From assembly GCF_030409685.1 (NCBI RefSeq), contig NZ_JAUFQJ010000002.1:310001-374000 (forward strand): a DNA stretch of 64,000 nucleotides. Reading direction: 5' to 3'. The notes under the pieces are model-generated. The model was not told the DNA's origin, searched no databases, and saw nothing but the letters and a program-made list of their open reading frames with translations. The first letter of the stretch is position 1, and each line of letters starts with the position of its first letter. Positions 54,068 to 63,000 of this stretch are shown here, piece after piece. The DNA is from Ferruginibacter paludis (GTDB lineage Bacteria > Bacteroidota > Bacteroidia > Chitinophagales > Chitinophagaceae). The position numbers were made by a program, and so were the translations under genes.

Positions 54068-54891
54068 GAATAGACAGCCACCAGCATTTCTGGAAATACC
54101 ATCCTGTAAAAGATGCATGGATAACAGACGATATGAAAGTCATTCAGCGTGATTTTTTGCCGGCAGATTTGTTGCCATTGCTGCAACAAAATAATCTGGA
54201 TGGGTGTGTTGCAGTACAAGCTGATCAGAGTGAAATGGAGACCAATTTTTTGTTGCAGCTGGCTCAGGAAAATGACTGGATTAAAGGTGTTGTAGGATGG
54301 GTAGATTTGCGGGCGGCCAACCTGGAAGAACGATTGCAGCACTTTGCGCAATACAAAAAAATAAAAGGATTTCGCCACATTGTACAGGCCGAACCTGCAG
54401 ACGATTTTTTGTTAAGCACTGATTTTTGTAACGGCATAGCGGTGCTTTCAAAATACAACTTTACCTACGATATACTTGTTTTTCCAAGGCAGCTGAAACA
54501 TGTAGCTGCCTTTGTACAGCGGTTTCCGGAACAGCAATTTGTTATAGATCACCTGGCAAAGCCTGATTTTAAAAAGGCTGATTTTGCTGAATGGGAAAAA
54601 GCAATGCGTGCAGCAGCGGCTTATCCAAATGTTTGTTGCAAAGTATCGGGCATGGTTACAGAGGCTGACTGGAAGAACTGGACCAATGACAGTTTTACCT
54701 ATTGCCTGGATGTTGTTGTTGACGCATTTGGGATTAACCGGTTAATGTTTGGCAGCGATTGGCCGGTATGCCTGGTGGCAGCATCTTACCAGGAAACATG
54801 CAATATTATACATCGTTATTTTATGCAGTTTTCAATAGCAGAGCAGGAAAAACTGTGGGGAAAAAATGCAGTTGATTTTTATCATTTATAA
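54064..54891 (+). CDS. Amidohydrolase_2-family L-fuconolactonase
   Basis: The 275-residue TIM-barrel hydrolase starts with the metal motif RIDSHQHFW and has GFRHIVQAEP, FVIDHLAKPDF, CKVSGMVTEADW and the late metal-ligand motif FGSDWPVC. This pattern is that of lactonases such as L-fucono-1,5-lactonase and L-rhamnono-lactonase. It would hydrolyse L-fuconolactone, the product of the fucose dehydrogenase, to L-fuconate. It overlaps the mutarotase gene by four bases and is followed at ten bases by the dehydrogenase gene, forming a tightly coupled trio. Confidence 0.88.
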   Translation: MRIDSHQHFWKYHPVKDAWITDDMKVIQRDFLPADLLPLLQQNNLDGCVAVQADQSEMETNFLLQLAQENDWIKGVVGWVDLRAANLEERLQHFAQYKKIKGFRHIVQAEPADDFLLSTDFCNGIAVLSKYNFTYDILVFPRQLKHVAAFVQRFPEQQFVIDHLAKPDFKKADFAEWEKAMRAAAAYPNVCCKVSGMVTEADWKNWTNDSFTYCLDVVVDAFGINRLMFGSDWPVCLVAASYQETCNIIHRYFMQFSIAEQEKLWGKNAVDFYHL

Positions 54892-54901
54892 ACAACACAC
54901 A

Positions 54902-55681
54902 ATGGACTTACAATTAAGTAACAAAGTAATTATAGTAACCGGTGGCGCCAAGGGAATTGGATTAGGCATCAGTAAAGTCTTAGCAGCAGAAGGCGCTATA
55001 CCATTTATTATTGGCAGAAATGAAGCTGACAATGCAGCAGCTGTAAAGGCAATTGAGGCGGCCGGTGGACAGGCGAAATATGTAACAGCAGAACTGGTTA
55101 CACCGGCGGAGTGCGAAAGGGCCGTTCAACAGGTGATAGCCACCTGCGGACGTATAGAAGGCGTAGTAAATAACGCCGGTGTAAACGATGGGGTTGGACT
55201 TGAAAATGGGAATTATGAATCTTTCATTGCATCGGTACACAAAAACCTGGTGCATTATTACCTGGTAGTACATCATGCTTTGCCTGAATTGAAAAAATCA
55301 AAAGGTGCCATTGTAAACATCGGTTCCAAGACCGCTGAAACCGGCCAGGGAGGCACTTCTGCGTACGCTGCCGCCAACGGGGGGCGCAGTGCACTCACCC
55401 GGGAATGGGCTGTTGAATTACTGCCGTATGGTATTCGCACCAATGAAGTAATTGTAGCGGAATGTTTTACACCCTTATATGAAACCTGGATTAAAACATT
55501 TGATAACTGGGAAGAAAAACTGAAACAGATTACGCAGAAAATTCCTTTTGAAAAACGCATGACCACTGCCGAGGAAATTGCCAATATGGTGGCGTTTCTG
55601 CTATCAGAAAAATCAAGTCATACCACGGGACAGCTGATACATGTTGATGGCGGATACACGCATTTGGACCGGGCTATTTAA
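54902..55681 (+). CDS. SDR-family L-fucose dehydrogenase-like protein
   Basis: The ATG at 54902 (MDLQLSNKVIIVTGG) is preferred; an in-frame upstream ATG at 54866 would overlap the lactonase gene. The 259-residue protein has TGGAKGIGLG, NNAGVN and the catalytic Ser in NIGSKTAETG. The catalytic tetrad continues with Tyr155 in SAYAAANGG, but the lysine expected four residues on is Asn159. The segment LTREWAVELLPYGIRTNEV and a C-terminal HVDGGYTHLD are typical for fucose dehydrogenase-like SDRs. Context makes oxidation of L-fucose to L-fuconolactone the expected job. The missing Lys makes the activity worth testing. Confidence 0.78.
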   Translation: MDLQLSNKVIIVTGGAKGIGLGISKVLAAEGAIPFIIGRNEADNAAAVKAIEAAGGQAKYVTAELVTPAECERAVQQVIATCGRIEGVVNNAGVNDGVGLENGNYESFIASVHKNLVHYYLVVHHALPELKKSKGAIVNIGSKTAETGQGGTSAYAAANGGRSALTREWAVELLPYGIRTNEVIVAECFTPLYETWIKTFDNWEEKLKQITQKIPFEKRMTTAEEIANMVAFLLSEKSSHTTGQLIHVDGGYTHLDRAI

Positions 55682-55716
55682 TGGGACATTTAATGGATAA
55701 TTTTTTATTTGATAAA

Positions 55717-55728
55717 GGATAATTATCC
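55717..55728. promoter_or_regulatory. 12-bp palindrome upstream of the second fucosidase
   Basis: GGATAATTATCC is a perfect palindrome 79 bases before the GH29 start. A half copy GGATAATT occurs at 55695-55702, 22 bases upstream. The spacing of two helical turns suits an operator pair, but no regulator gene is nearby. Confidence 0.35.
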
Positions 55729-55806
55729 GAGCTTACTGAATCGAATCTTTAATATGATGTTTGCAGCGCTTAATTAAAATCCAGATTTGTTTTACAATTT
55801 TATACA

Positions 55807-57225
55807 ATGAGCATGAGAAAAATATGGACGTTTTTGTTGATGGCTTCTTTTTTAATGCCGGCTGTTGCACAGCAAGTGCAACCATTGCCCCCTGTGCCTT
55901 CGGCACCGCAGGTGGCATGGCATAATATGGAATACTATTGGTTTACTCATTTTGGCCCCAATACTTTTACTGATAAAGAATGGGGACATGGCGATGAGCC
56001 GGAGGATATTTTTAATCCAACGCAACTGGATTGCCGTCAGTGGGCTCGCACGGCCAAAGCTGCGGGGGCAAAAGGAATAATCATCACTGCCAAACACCAT
56101 GATGGATTTTGTTTATGGCCCAGCAAATATTCTACACATACTATAAGGGAAAGCAAATGGAGAAATGGGAAAGGCGATATATTAAAAGAGTTGTCTCAGG
56201 CCTGTAAAGAGTACGGGTTAAAGTTTGGCGTTTACTTGTCGCCCTGGGACCGCAATCACCCCAAATACGGAACACCGGCATACAATGAAGTGTTTGTAAA
56301 TATGATGAAAGAAATATTTGCCAATTATGGTCCCATCTGGGAGTTTTGGTGGGACGGCGCGAATGGAGAAGGACCTAACGGAAAGAAACAGGAATATGAT
56401 TGGCCATTGTTCAGGAAAACAATTAAAAAATTATCACCCAATACAGTCGTATTCAGTGATGTAGGTCCGCAGGTTAGATGGGTAGGAAATGAAAGCGGTG
56501 TCGCAGGCACCACCAACTGGAATTTGTTAAACATATCGGGCTTTACAGCGGGCGCCGGTGCGCCATCAACTGATACGCTGAACAGTGGCAATATGTATGG
56601 TGAAAAATGGATACCTGCTGAATGTGATGTAAGTATCCGCCCGGGGTGGTTTTATCATAAGGAAGAAGATGACAAAGTAAAATCACCCGAAACACTATTT
56701 AACCTGTACCTGAAATCTGTAGGAAGAGGATCTACTTTATTATTAAATGTACCACCCGACAGAAGAGGCCTGATCAATGAGCATGATTCAGCATCTTTGA
56801 TAGGATTCAGAAAATTGCGGGAAACAAATTTCAAAACCAATCTTTTTGCAAGTCCTTCTGCAGTAGTAAAAAACAATGCTGTATCAAAACGTATTACAAC
56901 CCTTACTGATGGTAAACAAAATACGTTTGAGCAGCTGAAATCGGTTACCGTGCAATTAAAAAGCCCGGTTACGATTAATACCATTGTGCTGCAAGAGCCC
57001 ATTCAAATGGGACAGCGGGTAATCAAATTTAAAATTGAATTGCAGGATGCAAATGGCGCAACCCTAAAAGAAATTAACGGCACTACAATCGGCAGAAAAC
57101 GTATACTAACCTTTATGCCGGTAGCCGCTAAAAAAGTGGAAGTGATTATTGAAGATTCAAAAGCAGTGCCGTTGATAAGTGAAATTGCTGCTTATAATAT
57201 CAATGATCAGTTGATAGAACAATAA
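55807..57225 (+). CDS. Alpha-L-fucosidase, GH29 (second, subfamily B-like)
   Basis: The 472-residue exported enzyme (signal peptide MSMRKIWTFLLMASFLMPAVAQ) shows GH29 motifs MEYYWFTHFGPNTFT, ITAKHHDGFCLWPSKYS, FGVYLSPWDRN and the nucleophile Asp183 in WEFWWDGANGEG. The C-terminal beta domain (from about 345, NNAVSKRITTLTDG) resembles a carbohydrate-binding-like fold. The architecture resembles GH29 subfamily B enzymes that prefer alpha-1,3/1,4-fucose in branched glycans, unlike the first GH29 of this operon. Its own upstream region holds a palindrome, so it may be separately controlled. A strong terminator follows. Confidence 0.92.
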   Translation: MSMRKIWTFLLMASFLMPAVAQQVQPLPPVPSAPQVAWHNMEYYWFTHFGPNTFTDKEWGHGDEPEDIFNPTQLDCRQWARTAKAAGAKGIIITAKHHDGFCLWPSKYSTHTIRESKWRNGKGDILKELSQACKEYGLKFGVYLSPWDRNHPKYGTPAYNEVFVNMMKEIFANYGPIWEFWWDGANGEGPNGKKQEYDWPLFRKTIKKLSPNTVVFSDVGPQVRWVGNESGVAGTTNWNLLNISGFTAGAGAPSTDTLNSGNMYGEKWIPAECDVSIRPGWFYHKEEDDKVKSPETLFNLYLKSVGRGSTLLLNVPPDRRGLINEHDSASLIGFRKLRETNFKTNLFASPSAVVKNNAVSKRITTLTDGKQNTFEQLKSVTVQLKSPVTINTIVLQEPIQMGQRVIKFKIELQDANGATLKEINGTTIGRKRILTFMPVAAKKVEVIIEDSKAVPLISEIAAYNINDQLIEQ

Positions 57226-57247
57226 GGCTAAAGCATACGGTAAATTT

Positions 57248-57279
57248 ATCCCCTGCATAACACATGCAGGGGATTTTTT
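57248..57279 (+). terminator. Rho-independent terminator at the end of the fucose module
   Basis: Arms ATCCCCTGCAT (57248-57258) and ATGCAGGGGAT (57264-57274) form an 11-bp perfect stem with loop AACAC, followed by a run of T. It lies 23 bases after the second fucosidase stop and touches the end of the convergent kinase gene. Confidence 0.9.
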
Positions 57280-59935
57280 ATAGTGGAATTTCCACAATAA
57301 TTTCGCATCCGTTGCCAGGCGAAGACTTTAAAAAGAAGTTACCAGAAAACAACTGCGCACGTTTTTTCATGTTGCCAAGCCCGATACCATTTCTATTACT
57401 CCTGGTATCAAATCCAATTCCGTTATCACAAATTCTTAACTGTATTGCTTCATTGTTCAGTAAAAGTGAAACGTCAATTACAGTGGCTTTTGAATACTTC
57501 ATAATGTTGTTCAGCTGCTCCTGTAATATGCGGTATAAATTCAATTGTATATCACCGGTAATACTCAGTTCATCTACTTTTTTAATAGTGAAGTTAATCT
57601 GGTAATGATTATTTACATTGATACTTTTTAGCAGGGTTGAAAAGGTTTCTTTCAGCGAGTTATCGTCAATAGACACCGGCGCCAGCCGGTGAGATAGTTT
57701 TCTGATTTCGCTAATGGCAAGATGGATGTTGCTCATTGAGCTGTCTACCCAGGTATATTGTTCCGTAATCGGTTTTACTTTCGTCATGCCCAGGTTTAAA
57801 AGAACACCCGCCAGTATCTGGTTTACATTATCATGCAATTCAGCACCAATCTGCGAGCGTTCCTGCTCCTGCGCCTTCATGATGGCTTTCGTAATTTCCT
57901 GATCCTTTTTAATATTGTCAGTCACGTCTCTTGAAACGGTTATCCAGTGCGTGTACCAGCCATTGGCATCAGTGACCGGGCTTATGGAAATATTATTCCA
58001 GAACTCATCTCCATTTTTTTTATAATTGATAACCGTAATCTCACAGCCTTGCCAGGTTTTTATGGCATCATGCAGTCTTTTCAATTCTTTTTTATCAGAC
58101 TTTGGCCCCTCCAATAGTTGGGTTGTTTTGCCGATTACATCGCTGGCAGTGTAGCCGGTCATTTTTGTGAATGCCTCATTTACGTAAACAATTTTAGGCC
58201 CCATTTCATCCACAGGTTCGGCCTGCATAATGATAACCGTATCGTTTGTATTGGTAATTACAGATTCCAGCAATTTAAGTTGATGTTCTTCCTCCTTTTG
58301 TTTCGTAACATCTTTCATGGCACCAATCATCCTGGTAGCATTGTTGTCCTTATCCAAAAGTAAAAATCCACTGTCAGAGATGTAACGGTAAAAGCCATCG
58401 GCAGCTTTAAAGCGATATTCATCCTGCCATTTTACAATTCTGTTTTTTATATGCTGGTTAATATTATCCATTACACGACCGAGATCATCCGGGTGAATTT
58501 TTTGGCTCCACCAATTTCCATAGGTAGTATTATCTGCTTCGGTATAACCAAGTATTGCCGTAAGACCTTTGTTCCATATAATTTTATCAGCTATTATTTC
58601 CCAGTCCCATACAACGTCACTGGTTGCCCCTGCAACCACATCGTATCTTTCGTTGGATTTGGTAATGTCCTCCGCTGCGTCTTTATTATCTATTAAAATA
58701 CCTACCAGGCTGGCTGCTCTTTCCAATAAATTAATATGATATGGTTGCGGATGTTTTACTTCTTTAAAATAAGCAGCCAGGCTTCCGGCAATTTTGCCAC
58801 TGTTTTTTTTTATGGGTACCGACCAGCAAGCTCTGAAACCAAAAGGCTCTATCACCGTAACATAATCCTGCCATAAAGGATCTGTATAAGTATCTGGTAC
58901 AATAACGTTCTGACCAGTAAACATGGCAGTACCGCAAGAACCGACTGAAGGCCCAATCGGAATGCTGTTAAGTATTTCAAGGTAGGCTAAGGGCATTGAA
59001 CCTCCAGCCAGTGTACCGATGGTATTATCCTCCTGCAGCTGTACAATGGAGCAAAGGCAGGATGGCATTATTCCTTCAATACTTGCAATTAGTTTATTCA
59101 GCACTTCTAAAAAAGAAATGCCTGTTGCATTCAGGTCGTATACTTCTTTTTCAAACGCCACGATGTTTTTTTGATACACACTTGCGGTGATATCGTTACT
59201 TAATACGAGGCACGCATTTCTTTCATTAAAATAAATTTCACTGCTCTGAACTTCCACATCAATCAGCTCTCCATTTTTTTTAAGGTGGCGGTAAATACTT
59301 TTTTGATTTTTTGAATTTTCTTTACTGGTGATCACCTCTTCCATTTTTGCTACCGCTTCCGGAGGTTTAATATCATCCATTGTCATGGATAAAAATGCTT
59401 CTTTGGAATAACCGTAATGTTCAATAGCCGCCTCATTTACATTTAAAAATTTGGTTGTCTCCATATCATACACCCACATTGGGATAGGACTTAAATCAAA
59501 CAAGTTGCGGTATTTTTTTTCCGATTCATTTAGTTCTGTACTAATGCGCCGCCTTTCAACACTGTATGAAACGCTTTTGTGCAGCTGTGCCGCATTCAGC
59601 TCATCTTTTAAAAGATAATCAGAGATGCCGAGTGCCAGCGTTTTAATACCAAAATCCCTGTCTGCATAACCCGTTAATACAATGATCGGTATGCTGCCCG
59701 CCAGTCTTACCATTTCTGCTACAAGCTGCTTACCGCTGGCATCCGGTAATGACAGATCAAGCAAAATAGTATCAAAATGCGCACTGGTACTCATTTTGAT
59801 TTTTGCTTCTGCAAAAGTTTGTGCATGCTCCACGGATGGATTTTTAAATTCTTCGCCCAGATAATCTTTTATCAGCACAAAATCGCCGGGATTATCTTCC
59901 ACTATTAAAATATGTTGGGCGGGGATATATTCCAT
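57278..59935 (-). CDS. Receiver-PAS-GAF-PAS histidine kinase of the HisKA_3 (NarX/DegS) type
   Basis: The 885-residue soluble protein begins with a receiver domain (Asp60 in ILLDLSLPDASG, Lys in LLKDELN). A PAS unit follows (about 140-255, PIPMWVYDMETTKFLNVN), a GAF domain at about 270-420 (GGSMPLAYLEIL, GSCGTAMFTGQNVIVPDTY), and two more PAS units (about 430-550 and 555-680). The kinase core has a HisKA_3 helix with His in IGAELHDNVNQILAG and a short HATPase (DNGIGFD, GIGLGNMKKRAQLFSGN). Kinases of this type usually phosphorylate LuxR/NarL-type regulators; none is adjacent. The N-terminal receiver suggests control by another kinase, possibly the one encoded just upstream at 60084. Confidence 0.9.
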   Translation of the reverse strand: MEYIPAQHILIVEDNPGDFVLIKDYLGEEFKNPSVEHAQTFAEAKIKMSTSAHFDTILLDLSLPDASGKQLVAEMVRLAGSIPIIVLTGYADRDFGIKTLALGISDYLLKDELNAAQLHKSVSYSVERRRISTELNESEKKYRNLFDLSPIPMWVYDMETTKFLNVNEAAIEHYGYSKEAFLSMTMDDIKPPEAVAKMEEVITSKENSKNQKSIYRHLKKNGELIDVEVQSSEIYFNERNACLVLSNDITASVYQKNIVAFEKEVYDLNATGISFLEVLNKLIASIEGIMPSCLCSIVQLQEDNTIGTLAGGSMPLAYLEILNSIPIGPSVGSCGTAMFTGQNVIVPDTYTDPLWQDYVTVIEPFGFRACWSVPIKKNSGKIAGSLAAYFKEVKHPQPYHINLLERAASLVGILIDNKDAAEDITKSNERYDVVAGATSDVVWDWEIIADKIIWNKGLTAILGYTEADNTTYGNWWSQKIHPDDLGRVMDNINQHIKNRIVKWQDEYRFKAADGFYRYISDSGFLLLDKDNNATRMIGAMKDVTKQKEEEHQLKLLESVITNTNDTVIIMQAEPVDEMGPKIVYVNEAFTKMTGYTASDVIGKTTQLLEGPKSDKKELKRLHDAIKTWQGCEITVINYKKNGDEFWNNISISPVTDANGWYTHWITVSRDVTDNIKKDQEITKAIMKAQEQERSQIGAELHDNVNQILAGVLLNLGMTKVKPITEQYTWVDSSMSNIHLAISEIRKLSHRLAPVSIDDNSLKETFSTLLKSINVNNHYQINFTIKKVDELSITGDIQLNLYRILQEQLNNIMKYSKATVIDVSLLLNNEAIQLRICDNGIGFDTRSNRNGIGLGNMKKRAQLFSGNFFLKSSPGNGCEIIVEIPL

Positions 59936-60083
59936 AATATTATTTTTTTTACGGGACGCAAAAAACTGCTACCAAAAAAGTTGTATTGCCTTTAGTGTTG
60001 CTGATTTTTTCGGGCATATGCAATATTTAAGCAGCCTTCCATTTTTTAGTTTTTAGCGTGTTTGTTAATTGGTTATAATAAAA

Positions 60084-63000
60084 TTATTTCTCCGCATCCG
60101 TTGTAACCTGGCTGGCTACTGTTTGCAGGTTTTGCCTTGCGATAGTAAAATAAAAAGTGCTTCCTTTTTTCTGTTCTGATTTTACCCAAAGTTTTCCATT
60201 GTGGTTGTTGACTATTTTTTTGCAGATAGCCAACCCGATACCCGTACCGGAAAATTCGTTTTTATTATGCAGCCGTTGAAATATTACAAATATCCTGTCA
60301 AAATATTCCGGATCAATTCCTATACCATTGTCTGCAACAGCAAACTCCCAATACTCATCAAATGCAGTAGCAGTTATGGTTATTTCGGGAACGGTATCCG
60401 GGTGCTGATACTTTATGGCGTTGCCAATAAGGTTTTGAAAAAGTTGCTGTAAAGGAATTTTTGCGCCTGTTATTTCGGGCAAATTATTCCAGGAAACCAG
60501 CATCTTTTTTTGTTCAATAGTATTGCTATAGATGGATACTACTTCTTTGAGCAGGTGGTTCATGTCTACTTTTTCAAAGTGATATTTCTGCCATCCTACC
60601 CTGGAATATTCAAGGAGATCCTGAATTATTTTACGCATACGCACAGCGCCGTCTACCGCAAAACCAATATAAATGCGACCATTTTCATCCAGCTGCGCCT
60701 CATATTTTTTCTGTATCTGGCTTAAAAAGCTGGTTACCATTCGCAGCGGCTCTTGCAAATCGTGTGATGCGATGTAGGCAAATTGTTCCAGCTCTGCATT
60801 GGAACTGGCCAATTCTGCCGCTCTTTTATTCAGCTGCTGGTTCAGCTCCTTCAGCATAATTTCATTTTGAATCCTCTTGGTGATATCCTGCATGGCACCA
60901 ATGATACGGTACGGCTTGCCGTTTTTATCTCTGATGATAAGTGCATAATCAGCTACGTTGGCATAGGTTCCATCAAACTTCCGGAAGCGGTATTCTCCCT
61001 GCCAGTAATTTTTCTCTTTATCGTCAATTACATCAGTCATGGTTTGAATGACGGCAGCCTGCTCATCCGGATGTATACAGGATTCCCAGGAATGAAGGCC
61101 GGGCCTCGGGTCTTTCATTTTATAGCCGAAAAGGGTATTAAACCCTTCGCCCCAAAAAACCGTATCATTTGCAAGGTCGCAATCCCAAATAGCGTCAGAA
61201 GTCGCCCGGGTGGCATACTCAAAGCGTTCAATACTTTTAACAAGTGCCTGCTGGGCGCTTATAATTTCGGTAATATCGTTGCATACAATCATCACCGCAT
61301 TTCTGTTGCTATAGAAAATAGAGTGGCCGGTGATGTCAACGTCCATAAGGGCCCCACTTTTTTTAACATGTTGCCACTGCCCAAAATTTATCAAGCCATA
61401 GTTATTAATTTCCTGGTTTACCTGGATAAGTGCCGGTACTTGTTCTGCAATAAACAGCTGCTTAATTGTCATTTTTAAAAACTCTGCGCTGCTATAACCA
61501 TAGTGGGCTATTGCGGCATCATTTACTTCCATTATCTGCAGGGTTTCCAGATCGTAAATCCAATTGGGCAATGGGTTACAGTTAAAAATCATCCTGTATT
61601 TCTCTTCGGAATCCTTTACGGCCTGTTCTGCCAGTTTTAACAGGGTGATATCCTGCGTGGTGCCTTCCAAGCCGATCACCACACCTTCTTTATTATGTAC
61701 CAACGTGCCTTTTTGCAGCAACACTTTTATAGTGCCATCATTTAATACTATCCTGTGTTCATAGTCGTACAGCCGTTTTCCCTCAATGGCATCTGCATAA
61801 TATTGCATTACCAGTTTCAAATCATCCGGATGAATTACGCCAGCAATTTGCTGTAGTGGCACTGGCTGGCCTTTATTTTCAAACCGGTGAATCCTGTATA
61901 ATTCATCCGACCAAAATGCCGTGCCGGTTTTAAGGTCAACTTCCCAGTAGCCAAGCCTGGCCATCTTTTGGGCTGTCTCCAGTTTTTTATTAATCGCAAG
62001 CAGCTTATCCTTTTGTAATTTATTCTCCGTTATGTTCCTGCTGTAGCATGCAATGCCGGTTATTTCCCGGCCGTTGTAAATTGGATTAAAGCTTACTTCA
62101 TTCCATTCGGGAGAGACTTGATTTTGGCTATTGCTGCTGATTTCTTTTTTGATGGCTTCGCCTGAAAGCGCACAATAATACATCTCGTGCCATATCAGTA
62201 ACATATCCTCCGAAAAGGCATCTTTTCTTAAAAGGTAATCACCGGGTTTAATTAAAACACCGGTTTCTTTTTTAAAGTTTTTTACAAATGCCTTATTGCC
62301 GGCAATTAACTTCAGGTCTTTGCTAACGCTCCATATTAAATCGTCGGTACTGTTTATAAGTGCTACTTTATCCCTTCTTTCAAAGTTTTTTAAACTATCT
62401 GCTTTTCTTTGCTCCGTTACATCTCTTATAAACGAACAAAAGAATTGCTCACCTTTCTGTTTAATAGACTGAATAGTAATCTCTACCGGAAACTCTTTCA
62501 GGTCTTTATTTACAACGTGAAGATTTAATACACTTCTTAAAGGCTGGCTGTTGCCGGGTTTTAAATACCTGTCCATCCCCTGCTGAGGTAGCTTGCGGTA
62601 GCGTTCAGGAATCAGTAGTGTTGATACATTATGTCCCATTGCTTCCGTTTCCTTCCAGCCAAATATTTTTTCCGCCTGCGGATTCCAGAACGTAATTCTT
62701 CCCTGCAAATCCATGCAGATAACTGCGTCAAGTGCAGCATTCATTATAAGTCTTCTTTTTTCTTCACTTTCCCTGGTTGCTTCGTCTGCCTTTATCTTTT
62801 CTGTAACATCATCCAACAAACAAAGCACACATTGTTTGCCATTGTAATCAATAATGTTGCCGGTGTTTTTCAGGTACATCAGCTCCCCATTTTTTTTTCT
62901 GTGCGTCCAGATGCGGCCGTTTACGTTACTAAAAGCTGCTTCGCTTTTCAGCATCTTTTCCATAATGGGAATTTCTTCCGGTGGCCTCAGGCGATCTATA

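Noticed and set aside
60783-61478. 231-codon plus-strand open frame
   Set aside because: It is antisense to the PAS region of the large minus-strand kinase and has no recognisable features.
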